The notes below the pieces were generated by a model that worked only from the letters and a program-made list of their open reading frames with translations, did no database searches and was not told where the DNA came from. A program made the translations under genes and the position numbers. Shown here piece after piece: positions 35,792 through 43,238 of a stretch of DNA of 64,000 nt; within the stretch, counting starts at the first letter, position 1, and every line of letters begins with the position of its first letter. Location: positions 4,218,001 to 4,282,000 of the forward strand of contig NZ_WIXO01000001.1 in NCBI RefSeq assembly GCF_009709575.1, read 5' to 3'. Origin of the DNA: Streptomyces taklimakanensis. Lineage in GTDB: Bacteria > Actinomycetota > Actinomycetes > Streptomycetales > Streptomycetaceae.

Positions 35792-35838
35792 CCACGCCCG
35801 ACGCCCCCGCCCGGACCGGACGGGGGCGTCGGGCGTGG
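35792..35838 (+). terminator. Long hairpin terminator after the put operon
   Basis: An 18-bp perfect stem (35792-35809 with 35821-35838) with an 11-base loop and no U-tract. Confidence 0.85.
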
Positions 35839-36152
35839 TGGCGGTGACGAGGGGGCGTTTTCGCTCGGACAGGTGAAGTGGGCGGCGTCACAGTGGGAAA
35901 ACCGCAGGTCAGGGGCGGCGCCGTCTCAGATGCTAGGAAGACCAACTAATCAGCGGGACATTACAGCTTTCAGCCCTTACTTTGGTGGGAGCCGAACGTC
36001 TCGCTCCATCAGCGAATGGCGGATGAGGCGCCGTGCCCTCGCAGGTGACCCCTGCCGCACCCGGCCGCCCCCGCCGCTTACGGCGCTTGGAATCCCGTAG
36101 GAATCCCTCCTCTTCCCGTTTTCAGGTTCCGTTCCCCCAAGGAGTTCCGACC
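35839..36152 (+). promoter_or_regulatory. Non-coding stretch with a GC dip, upstream of a 44-codon gene
   Basis: About 310 bases without a supported gene. The part from about 35915 to 36030 is clearly poorer in GC than its surroundings (for example CAACTAATCAGC and ATTACAGCTTTCAGCCCT). The later part carries GGAATCCC twice in tandem (around 36090-36107) and ends in a perfect AAGGAG ribosome site. It may hold a promoter with a structured leader or a small RNA. I do not recognise a known riboswitch, and short open frames across it look non-coding by codon use. Confidence 0.4.
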
Positions 36153-36287
36153 ATGGACGAGACCGCCCGCCGCCGTGCCCGCCACGCCGCCCGCGACCAC
36201 CACGACGACACCGACCGCCGCAACGCGGCCGCCGCGCTCCAGCGGGCGCTGGACCGCCGGGACAACGGCGGAGCCACCGGCCACTGA
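36153..36287 (+). CDS. Small basic protein of unknown function
   Basis: A 44-codon gene (ATG 36153, stop 36285-36287) with a textbook ribosome site (AAGGAG, 8 bases before the ATG). The protein is rich in Arg, His, Asp and Ala ('RRRARHAARDHHDDTD', then 'AAALQRALDRRDNGG') and probably forms a single charged helix. It has no membrane segment or signal. I do not recognise it. Strongly GC-ending codons and the ribosome site support translation. It lies between the put operon and leuB, with its own putative leader upstream. Confidence 0.6.
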   Translation: MDETARRRARHAARDHHDDTDRRNAAAALQRALDRRDNGGATGH

Positions 36288-36411
36288 ACACCTCCGGGAG
36301 TGCTCGCAGACCCCCGCGGACGGCCCGGAAGCGGCCGGGCCGCCCGCGCGGCGGTCGTCCGGATCCTGGACAGCGCGTGTCGACTCCTGGGACGAGCGGT
36401 AGGGTCCCCCC

Positions 36412-37449
36412 ATGTCTCGCAGCATCGACCTCGCAGTGATTCCCGGTGACGGCATCGGTCAGGAAGTCGTGGCCCAGGGCCTGAAGGTCCTGTCCGCCGT
36501 CCTGCCGCAGGACGTGAAGCTGCAGACGACGGAGTACGACCTCGGCGCGAGGCGCTGGCACGCCACGGGGGAGACCCTGCCGGACGCCGAGCTGGAGCGT
36601 CTCAAGGGCCACGACGCGATCCTGCTCGGCGCGATCGGCGACCCGTCCGTCCCCTCCGGGGTGCTGGAGCGCGGAATGCTGCTCAAGCTGCGCTTCGCCT
36701 TCGACCACTACGTCAACCTGCGCCCGTCGAAGCTCTTCCCCAACACGGCGACCCCGCTCGAGGGCCGGCCGGACATCGACTTCGTCGTCGTCCGCGAGGG
36801 CACCGAGGGCCCCTACACCGGGAACGGCGGCTCCCTGCGCACCGGCACCCCGGCCGAGGTGGCCACCGAGGTCAGCGTGAACACCGCCTACGGCGTCGAG
36901 CGCGTGGTGCGGGACGCCTACGAGCGGGCGAAGGCCCGTCCGCGCCGGAAGCTCACGTTGGTCCACAAGAACAACGTCCTGGTGCACGCCGGCCACCTGT
37001 GGAAGAACATCTTCGACCGGGTCGGCCGGGAGTATCCCGAGGTCGCCACCGACTACCTGCACGTGGACGCCGCGACGATCTTCTTCGTCACCCAGCCCGA
37101 GCGCTTCGACGTGATCGTCACCGACAACCTCTTCGGTGACATCCTCACCGACCTCGCCGCCGCCGTCACCGGCGGCATCGGACTGGCCGCCTCGGGGAAC
37201 ATCAACCCCACCGGCGCCTTCCCGTCGATGTTCGAGCCGGTCCACGGCTCCGCGCCCGACATCGCCGGCACCGGCAAGGCCGACCCCACCGCGACGATCC
37301 TGTCCGTCGCGCTGATGCTGCGCCACCTCGGTCTCGAGGCCGAGGCGGCCCGCGTCGAGGACGCGGTCTCCGCCGACCTCGCGGAGCGTTCCGGCTCCCG
37401 CACCACCGACGAGATCGGTGACGCCCTCGCGGCGCGAGTAGCCGACTAG
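36412..37449 (+). CDS. leuB: 3-isopropylmalate dehydrogenase
   Basis: A 345-residue NAD-dependent beta-decarboxylating dehydrogenase, third step of leucine synthesis. 'IPGDGIGQEV' opens it. 'DFVVVREGTEGPYTG' and 'TLVHKNNVLVH' line the substrate site. 'VTDNLFGDILTDLAAAVTGGIGLAASGNINP' carries the metal-binding Asp residues. 'FEPVHGSAPDIAGTGKADPTATILS' is the NAD loop. ATG 36412 is the only sensible start. The gene stands alone here, separated from leuCD (58-60 kb), as is usual in Streptomyces. Confidence 0.95.
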   Translation: MSRSIDLAVIPGDGIGQEVVAQGLKVLSAVLPQDVKLQTTEYDLGARRWHATGETLPDAELERLKGHDAILLGAIGDPSVPSGVLERGMLLKLRFAFDHYVNLRPSKLFPNTATPLEGRPDIDFVVVREGTEGPYTGNGGSLRTGTPAEVATEVSVNTAYGVERVVRDAYERAKARPRRKLTLVHKNNVLVHAGHLWKNIFDRVGREYPEVATDYLHVDAATIFFVTQPERFDVIVTDNLFGDILTDLAAAVTGGIGLAASGNINPTGAFPSMFEPVHGSAPDIAGTGKADPTATILSVALMLRHLGLEAEAARVEDAVSADLAERSGSRTTDEIGDALAARVAD

Positions 37450-37681
37450 CGGGTCCCGCCGCACGTTCCGGCCGGGCCCGCAGGCGCCCGGCCGCTGTGC
37501 TACTCGGCGGTTGGGTGCGACCATCTACCCCAGGACCGCCCACCCGTGTCCGCCACACGGCCTCCCGCCCTCCGATAATCGGACATGGGACCGCCGTACG
37601 CGAGGAAACTCGGACGTCCTGGTACCCGTGGGAACACGGGAGTGCGGTCCACCACGACACCCAGTGAAGGACGCGCTCACC

Positions 37682-38785
37682 ATGACGACGCCCCGTATCG
37701 AGTTCGACCTCAAGCCCTCCGCGCACCTGCTGCCGGACGCGGAGCGCGAGGCGGTGCTGGCCGCCCCCGGCTTCGGTCGCCACTTCACCGACCACATGGT
37801 CACCATCCGGTGGACCGAGGGCCGTGGCTGGCACGACGCACGGCTCCAGCCGTACGCGCCGTTCCAGATGGACCCGGCGAACATGACGCTGCACTACGCC
37901 CAGACGATCTTCGAGGGACTCAAGGCCTACCGTCAGCCCGACGGCTCCGTCGCCGTCTTCCGGCCGGAGGCCAACGCCGAGCGCTTCCGACGCTCGGCGC
38001 GTCGCATGGCCATGCCCGAGCTGCCGGTGGAGACCTTCGTCGAGGCCTGTGACCTGCTCGTCCAGCAGGACGAGGCCTGGGTGCCCAGCGAGGGCGAGCA
38101 ATCGCTGTACCTGCGGCCCTTCATGTTCGCCGCCGAGGTCGGACTCGGGGTGCGGCCCGCGAACGAGTACCTGTTCACGGTGATCGCCTCCCCTGCCGGC
38201 GCCTACTTCCCGCGGGGCGTCAAGCCCGTCTCGGTGTGGCTGTCGAAGGAGTACGTCCGTGCCGCCCCCGGCGGGACGGGCGAGGCGAAGACCGGCGGCA
38301 ACTACGCGGCCTCCCTCGTCGCCCAGGCCGAGGCGGCCGAGCACGGCTGCGACCAGGTGGTGTGGCTGGACGCCGCCGAGCGCCGCTGGATCGAGGAGAT
38401 GGGCGGCATGAACCTCTACTTCGTCCGAGGCAGGGGCGAGGACGCCACCATCGTCACCCCCGAGCTGACCGGCACCCTGCTGCCGGGCATCACCCGTGAC
38501 TCGTTGCTGACCATCGCCACGGACCTGGGCTACCGCACCGAGGAGGCCCGTATCTCCGTCGAGGACTGGCGCGAGGGCAACGCCGACGGCTCGATCAGCG
38601 AGGTGTTCGCCTGCGGCACGGCGGCCGTCATCACCCCGGTCGGCACCGTGAAGTCCGCCGACGGCGAGTGGACCGTCGGCGACGGCGAGCCGGGCGAGAT
38701 CACGATGCGGCTCCGCGACGCGTTGCTCGCCGTCCAGACCGGCCGCGCCGAGGACAAGCACGGCTGGATGCACAGGCTCGCCTGA
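37682..38785 (+). CDS. ilvE: Branched-chain amino acid aminotransferase
   Basis: A 367-residue fold type IV PLP enzyme that performs the last step of Ile, Leu and Val synthesis and the first step of their catabolism. 'FGRHFTDHMVTIRW', 'FEGLKAYRQPDGSVAVFRPEANAERF', 'AKTGGNYAASL' (cofactor region) and 'EMGGMNLYFV' are family motifs. 'EVFACGTAAVITPVG' lines the PLP phosphate site. ATG 37682 follows GAAGGA. The 232-base gap after leuB contains an 8-bp hairpin (37470-37493), a GATAAT box near 37575 that may be its -10, and a small hairpin CCCGTG-GGAA-CACGGG at 37625-37640 in the leader. No Ile/Leu/Val-coding leader peptide was seen there. Confidence 0.95.
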   Translation: MTTPRIEFDLKPSAHLLPDAEREAVLAAPGFGRHFTDHMVTIRWTEGRGWHDARLQPYAPFQMDPANMTLHYAQTIFEGLKAYRQPDGSVAVFRPEANAERFRRSARRMAMPELPVETFVEACDLLVQQDEAWVPSEGEQSLYLRPFMFAAEVGLGVRPANEYLFTVIASPAGAYFPRGVKPVSVWLSKEYVRAAPGGTGEAKTGGNYAASLVAQAEAAEHGCDQVVWLDAAERRWIEEMGGMNLYFVRGRGEDATIVTPELTGTLLPGITRDSLLTIATDLGYRTEEARISVEDWREGNADGSISEVFACGTAAVITPVGTVKSADGEWTVGDGEPGEITMRLRDALLAVQTGRAEDKHGWMHRLA

Positions 38786-38810
38786 CGGGGCCGGACCGGT
38801 CGGGCCGTTC

Positions 38811-38866
38811 CCCGTCGGCGCGGTCGCGTCCACCCGGGTCCGGGTGGGCGCGACCGCGCCGACGGG
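38811..38866 (+). terminator. 26-bp hairpin terminator after ilvE
   Basis: Arms 38811-38836 and 38841-38866 pair along 26 bases with a single G-T pair and a 4-base loop. It starts 26 bases after the ilvE stop. It is part of the 444-base gap before cimA, which also holds that gene's leader and attenuator. Confidence 0.85.
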
Positions 38867-39006
38867 GGAGACGGTCGCGCGGGGACGCGCGGGAGTCGGG
38901 AGTGCGCGGGAGGCCGGCTCCCCGTACCGCCTCCCTGACCACATCGTGAGATGCTTCTCTCCACGGTGCGGATTCGTGCCAGACTCTCCCCGTGCCTCAC
39001 CTCGCC

Positions 39007-39042
39007 ATGATTATCGGCAGCAGGCGCGCCGGTCCGCAGTGA
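39007..39042 (+). CDS. cimA attenuator leader peptide with Ile-Ile codons
   Basis: An 11-codon frame (MIIGSRRAGPQ), ATG 39007 to TGA 39040-39042, with two consecutive Ile codons (ATT ATC) right after the start. It is followed 57 bases later by an intrinsic terminator with a T-rich tail and then by cimA. The arrangement parallels the ilvB leader at 25957. The choice of isoleucine codons fits control by isoleucyl-tRNA of an enzyme on the citramalate route to isoleucine. Confidence 0.72.
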   Translation: MIIGSRRAGPQ

Positions 39043-39098
39043 CCACCCCCGCACGGACCCGGTGCGGTGGCGGACACCGTGTCCCAGACCCGCGCGCA

Positions 39099-39131
39099 GA
39101 CCTCTCGCACCCGCGAGGGGTCTTTTCGTTT
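39099..39131 (+). terminator. Attenuator terminator upstream of cimA
   Basis: Stem GACCTCTCGC (39099-39108) with GCGAGGGGTC (39113-39122), allowing one T-G pair, loop ACCC, followed by TTTTCGTTTT. The U-rich tail sets it apart from the U-less terminators of the window and fits a conditional stop. Confidence 0.8.
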
Positions 39132-39229
39132 TCCGGCCCACCCTGCCGGGGCGAAGGCGTGAGGGATGATGGGGACAAGTGGGGCCAAGCCTTCCGGACC
39201 TACTCTCATCCGACAGGAGCCTGACCAGC

Positions 39230-40861
39230 ATGACCGACGCCGCGGTCTCCCGGCACCCGGGAGACGCGTCTCCCCTCGGTGACGCGTTCCACGTCTTCGA
39301 CACCACACTCCGCGACGGGGCCCAGCGCGAGGGAATCAACCTCTCCGTCGCGGACAAGCTGACCATCGCACGCCACCTGGACGACTTCGGTGTCGGCTTC
39401 ATCGAGGGCGGATGGCCCGGAGCCAACCCCAGGGACACCGAGTTCTTCCGACGCGCCCGGGAGGAGATCGACTTCCGGCACGCGTCGCTCGTCGCCTTCG
39501 GAGCCACCCGCAGGGCGGGTGTGGCCGCCGCCGACGATCCGCAGGTGCGGGCCCTGGTCGACGCGGAGGCGCCGGTGGTCACCGTCGTGGCCAAGTCGCA
39601 CGACCGGCACGTCGAGCTGGCCCTGCGCACCACTTTGGAGGAGAACCTGGAGATGGTCCGCGACACCGTGGAGTACCTGCGGTCCGCCGGACGCCGGGTC
39701 TTCGTCGACTGCGAGCACTTCTTCGACGGCTACCTGGGCAATCCCGAGTACGCCAAGCAGGTCGTGCGCACCGCCCACGAGGCCGGCGCCGAGGTGGTGA
39801 TCCTGTGCGACACCAACGGCGGCATGCTCCCGGCCCGGGTCCAGGCCGTGGTGCGCACCGTACTGGCCGACACCGGCGCGCGCCTGGGCGTCCACGCCCA
39901 GGACGACACCGGCTGTGCCGTCGCCAACACCCTGGCCGCCGTGGACGCCGGAGCCACCCACGTCCAGTGCACCGCGAACGGTTACGGCGAGCGCGTGGGC
40001 AACGCCGACCTCTTCTCCGTCGTCGCCGCGCTGGAGCTGAAGTACGGCATGCGGGTGCTGCCCGAGGGCGCGCTCCGCGAGACGACCCGGATCTCCCACG
40101 CCATCGCCGAGGTCGTCAACCTCACCCCCTCCACCCACCAGCCGTACGTGGGAGTGTCGGCCTTCGCGCACAAGGCCGGACTGCACGCCTCCGCCATCAA
40201 GGTGGATCCCGACCTCTACCAGCACATCGACCCCGAGCGGGTCGGCAACCGGCTGCGGATGCTGGTCTCCGACATGGCCGGACGCGCCTCCATCGAGCTC
40301 AAGGGCAGGGAGCTGGGGATCGACCTCGGCGACGACCGCGAGCTGGTCGGACGGATCGTGGAACGGGTCAAGGAGCGCGAACTGCGCGGCTACAGTTACG
40401 AGGCCGCCGACGCCTCCTTCGAACTGTTGCTGCGCGAGGAGGTGGAGGGGCGTCCGCAGAGCTTCTTCACCACCGAGTCCTGGCGGGCCATCGTCGAGGA
40501 CCGCCCCGATGGTTCCCACGCCAACGAGGCCACCGTGAAGCTGTGGGCCAAGGGCGAGCGCATCGTCGCCACCGCGGAGGGCAACGGACCGGTCAACGCC
40601 CTGGACCGGGCGCTGCGGGTGGCGCTGGAGCGGATCTATCCCGAACTCGCCCAGATGGAGCTGGTGGACTACAAGGTCCGCATCCTGGCGGGCACCCACG
40701 GCACCGAGTCCACCACCCGGGTGCTCGTCTCCACCGGCGACGGTGGTGGGGAGTGGTCCACCGTGGGCGTCGCCGACAACGTCATCGCGGCCTCCTGGCA
40801 GGCGCTCGTCGACGCCTACGCCTACGGTCTACTGCGTGCGGGTGTCGAGCCGATGGGCTGA
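39230..40861 (+). CDS. cimA: Citramalate synthase (2-isopropylmalate synthase family, CimA type)
   Basis: A 543-residue DRE-TIM metallolyase with C-terminal LeuA-dimer/regulatory domain. 'VFDTTLRDGAQREGINLS' is the catalytic Arg-Asp motif, 'FIEGGWPGANPRD' replaces the leucine-type 'EVGFP', and 'GVHAQDDTGCAVANTLAAVDAGATHVQCTANGYGERVGN' carries the His-x-His-like metal region. The sequence style (GGWPGAN, FFDGYLGNP) matches the citramalate/LeuA2 group rather than true LeuA. The enzyme condenses pyruvate and acetyl-CoA to citramalate, giving 2-oxobutyrate for isoleucine without threonine. ATG 39230 follows CAGGAG. The Ile-Ile leader upstream supports the isoleucine role. Confidence 0.9.
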   Translation: MTDAAVSRHPGDASPLGDAFHVFDTTLRDGAQREGINLSVADKLTIARHLDDFGVGFIEGGWPGANPRDTEFFRRAREEIDFRHASLVAFGATRRAGVAAADDPQVRALVDAEAPVVTVVAKSHDRHVELALRTTLEENLEMVRDTVEYLRSAGRRVFVDCEHFFDGYLGNPEYAKQVVRTAHEAGAEVVILCDTNGGMLPARVQAVVRTVLADTGARLGVHAQDDTGCAVANTLAAVDAGATHVQCTANGYGERVGNADLFSVVAALELKYGMRVLPEGALRETTRISHAIAEVVNLTPSTHQPYVGVSAFAHKAGLHASAIKVDPDLYQHIDPERVGNRLRMLVSDMAGRASIELKGRELGIDLGDDRELVGRIVERVKERELRGYSYEAADASFELLLREEVEGRPQSFFTTESWRAIVEDRPDGSHANEATVKLWAKGERIVATAEGNGPVNALDRALRVALERIYPELAQMELVDYKVRILAGTHGTESTTRVLVSTGDGGGEWSTVGVADNVIAASWQALVDAYAYGLLRAGVEPMG

Positions 40862-40901
40862 CCGGTCGTCACGGAGCACTCCGTACGGGTACGGACGTCT
40901 C

Positions 40902-40936
40902 CCGCGCGTACTGTGGGAACCCCACAGTACGCGCGG
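40902..40936 (+). terminator. 16-bp perfect hairpin after cimA
   Basis: CCGCGCGTACTGTGGG (40902-40917) pairs perfectly with 40921-40936 around the loop AAC. It lies 41 bases after the cimA stop. Confidence 0.85.
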
Positions 40937-40976
40937 CGAGATTCTGGGGGTCTTCCCTGGTGTGGGTGTTGCGAGG

Positions 40977-40990
40977 GCACAGTTCTGTGC
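40977..40990 (+). promoter_or_regulatory. Short palindrome upstream of accB
   Basis: GCACAG-TT-CTGTGC, perfect 6-bp arms, 80 bases before the accB start. It may be an operator or part of a leader hairpin. No known regulator consensus was matched. Confidence 0.35.
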
Positions 40991-41069
40991 GGCGTGACCA
41001 TGAATCCAGGGTCGAGACTGTACGGATCCGACGACGGCGAACGGCCGGACTGTTTCGTAGGGTCTGAAC

Positions 41070-42653
41070 ATGACCGATCTGTCCCAGACGCCGTCCGAGG
41101 CGAACGATGCCCGTGGTCGTGTGGCGGAGTTGCACGCCATCCGTGAGCAGGTGCGGCGAGGCCCGAGCGAGAAGGCGACCGAGGCGCAGCACGCGAAGGG
41201 GAAGCTGACCGCGCGTGAGCGGATCGAGTTGTTGGTGGATGCCGGGTCGTTTCACGAGGTGGAGCCGTTGCGGCGGCACCGGGCCACGGGGTTCGGTCTG
41301 GAGGGCCGGCGGCCGTACACCGATGGGGTGGTCACCGGTTGGGGGACGGTGGAGGGGCGGACGGTGTTCGTCTACGCCCATGATTTCCGGATCTTCGGTG
41401 GGGCGTTGGGGGAGGCGCACGCGGCGAAGATCCACAAGATCATGGACATGGCCATCGCGGCCGGTGCGCCGTTGGTCTCGCTCAACGACGGGGCCGGGGC
41501 CCGCATCCAGGAGGGTGTGGTGGCGCTGGCCGGGTACGGCGGGATCTTCCAGCGCAACACCCGGGCGTCGGGGGTGATTCCGCAGATCTCGGTGATGTTG
41601 GGGCCGTGTGCGGGTGGGGCGGCCTACTCGCCGGCGTTGACGGATTTCGTGTTCATGGTGCGTGACACCTCGCAGATGTTCATCACCGGTCCGGACGTGG
41701 TGCAGGCCGTCACCGGGGCGCGGGTGTCGCAGAACGGGTTGGGCGGTGCCGATGTGCACGCGGCCACCTCCGGGGTGGCGCACTTCGCCTACGACGACGA
41801 GGAGACCTGTCTGGCCGAGGTGCGCTACCTGCTGTCGCTGCTGCCGTCCAACAACCGGGAGAACCCGCCGCGTACCGAGTGCGTCGATCCGGTCGACCGG
41901 CGGAGCGAGGCGTTGTTGGAGTTGGTGCCGGTCGACGGCAACCGTCCCTACGACATGCGGGCGGTGATCGAGGAGATCGTCGACGACGGCGAGTACCTCG
42001 AGGTGCACGAGCGGTGGGCGAACAACATCGTGTGCGCGCTGGCCCGGCTGGGCGGGCAGGTGGTGGGGATCGTGGCCAACCAGCCCCGGCATCTGGCGGG
42101 GGTGTTGGACATCCACGCGTCGGAGAAGGCCGCGCGGTTCGTGCAGATGTGCGACGCGTTCAACATCCCGATCGTCACCCTTTTGGACGTGCCCGGGTTC
42201 CTGCCGGGGGTGGACCAGGAGCACGGCGGGATCATCCGGCACGGCGCCAAGTTGTTGTACGCGTACTGCAACGCCACGGTGCCGCGGGTGTCGGTGGTGC
42301 TGCGCAAGGCGTACGGGGGCGCGTACATCGTGATGGACTCCCAGTCCATCGGTGCGGATCTGACCTATGCCTGGCCGACCAACGAGATCGCGGTGATGGG
42401 TGCCGAGGGCGCCGCCAACGTGATCTTCCGGCGGGAGATCGCCGCCTCCGACGATCCGGACGAGACGCGTCGGGAACTGGTCAAGGAGTACAAGTCCGAG
42501 CTGATGCATCCCTACTACGCGGCCGAACGCGGTCTGGTCGACGACGTGATCGATCCGGCCGACACCCGCTCCGTCCTCGTCGGGGCCCTGGCCATGCTCC
42601 GTACCAAGCACGCCGACCTGCCCGCCCGCAAACACGGCAACCCGCCCCAGTGA
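41070..42653 (+). CDS. accB: Acyl-CoA carboxylase beta (carboxyltransferase) subunit
   Basis: A 527-residue carboxyltransferase that moves CO2 from carboxybiotin to acetyl-CoA, propionyl-CoA or both, supplying malonyl/methylmalonyl-CoA. 'GKLTARERIELLVDAGSF' begins the fold. The two oxyanion-hole glycine regions are 'LNDGAGARIQEGVVALAGYGGIF' to 'MLGPCAGGAAYSPALTDF' and 'VPGFLPGVDQEHGGIIRHGAKLLYAY' with 'KAYGGAYIVM'. The epsilon subunit gene follows, so it acts in an AccA-AccB-AccE complex; the biotinylated alpha subunit is elsewhere. Codon use is odd: up to about 42520, leucine is often TTG and third positions favour G or T, whereas neighbours prefer C. The last 100 bases return to the local style. 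Confidence 0.93.
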   Translation: MTDLSQTPSEANDARGRVAELHAIREQVRRGPSEKATEAQHAKGKLTARERIELLVDAGSFHEVEPLRRHRATGFGLEGRRPYTDGVVTGWGTVEGRTVFVYAHDFRIFGGALGEAHAAKIHKIMDMAIAAGAPLVSLNDGAGARIQEGVVALAGYGGIFQRNTRASGVIPQISVMLGPCAGGAAYSPALTDFVFMVRDTSQMFITGPDVVQAVTGARVSQNGLGGADVHAATSGVAHFAYDDEETCLAEVRYLLSLLPSNNRENPPRTECVDPVDRRSEALLELVPVDGNRPYDMRAVIEEIVDDGEYLEVHERWANNIVCALARLGGQVVGIVANQPRHLAGVLDIHASEKAARFVQMCDAFNIPIVTLLDVPGFLPGVDQEHGGIIRHGAKLLYAYCNATVPRVSVVLRKAYGGAYIVMDSQSIGADLTYAWPTNEIAVMGAEGAANVIFRREIAASDDPDETRRELVKEYKSELMHPYYAAERGLVDDVIDPADTRSVLVGALAMLRTKHADLPARKHGNPPQ

Positions 42654-42728
42654 GGAGACCCCGTGTCCGCGGCGACATGCACGACGACACCAACGACGAC
42701 ACCAACGACGCACCGTGAGGAACGCCCC

Positions 42729-42950
42729 GTGAACGACTCCGCCACCCTCGCCGTCACCGACGTGGTCCGCGTGGAGAAGGGCCATGCCAGCGAGGAGGAA
42801 CTCGCAGCCGTCACCGCCCTGCTCCTGGCCCGCGCCGCGGCCCACCGCACCCGTAGCGCTCCCGCCGCGCGCCCCGGTCGCAGCACCGCGCCCTGGCGCC
42901 GGCTGGAGCGCACCGCCGGCTTCCGCGCTCCCCACAGTTGGCAGATCTGA
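42729..42950 (+). CDS. accE: Acyl-CoA carboxylase epsilon subunit
   Basis: A 73-residue small subunit that stimulates the Streptomyces carboxylase. The family motifs are present: 'VVRVEKGHASEEELAAVTALLLAR' and the ending 'WRRLERTAGFRAPHSW'. I prefer GTG 42729 (GTGAGGAACGCC upstream). GTG 42663, in frame with a GGAG site, would add 22 low-complexity Thr/Pro residues. The same 42663-42718 stretch also encodes, in another frame, a 13-residue peptide with a DDTN repeat, probably without meaning. It is transcribed with accB. Confidence 0.85.
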   Translation: MNDSATLAVTDVVRVEKGHASEEELAAVTALLLARAAAHRTRSAPAARPGRSTAPWRRLERTAGFRAPHSWQI

Positions 42951-43049
42951 GCCCGCCGTCCGGTACTCGCCGTAGAACACACGTCGGCCCCGTACGCCTC
43001 GGCGTACGGGGCCGCTGCGACGCGCGGTACGGCGCGCCGCCTTCGGGGC

Positions 43050-43238
43050 TCAGCCGACGGGCGCGTTCGTCAGGACGGTGCGCCGCGGATTGGCGGTCTG
43101 GAGCGGCAGGGTGGCGGCCGGCTTCTCCTCGGCCCGGTCCGCCGGGGGAACCACGGCGAGTTCCTCGGCGTCCTTCAGGTGGGCCAGGGTCGTGCGCCGC
43201 GGGTTGGCAACGCTGCGCATGATCATCGTCGTCTTCAC
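43050..43238 (-). CDS. Small protein with a duplicated ANPRRT motif, unknown function
   Basis: A 62-residue protein from GTG 43238 (GAGG site 12 bases upstream). Its frame stays open to GTG 43355, which would add 39 residues of less GC-biased sequence; I take that part as leader. The striking feature is a motif present twice: 'SVANPRRTTLAHL' near the N-terminus and 'QTANPRRTVLTNAPVG' at the C-terminus, with an acidic Pro/Ala linker between. It has no Cys, membrane helix or known domain. It lies between accE and the first conservon and is transcribed from the opposite strand, divergent from the conservon. It could be a binding peptide with two identical short motifs or a processed precursor; neither is shown. 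Confidence 0.6.
   Translation of the reverse strand: MKTTMIMRSVANPRRTTLAHLKDAEELAVVPPADRAEEKPAATLPLQTANPRRTVLTNAPVG

Noticed and set aside
35873..36100. Open frame of about 75 codons in the GC-dip region
   Set aside because: Codon use is unlike the genome, there is no ribosome site and the translation shows no protein-like pattern.
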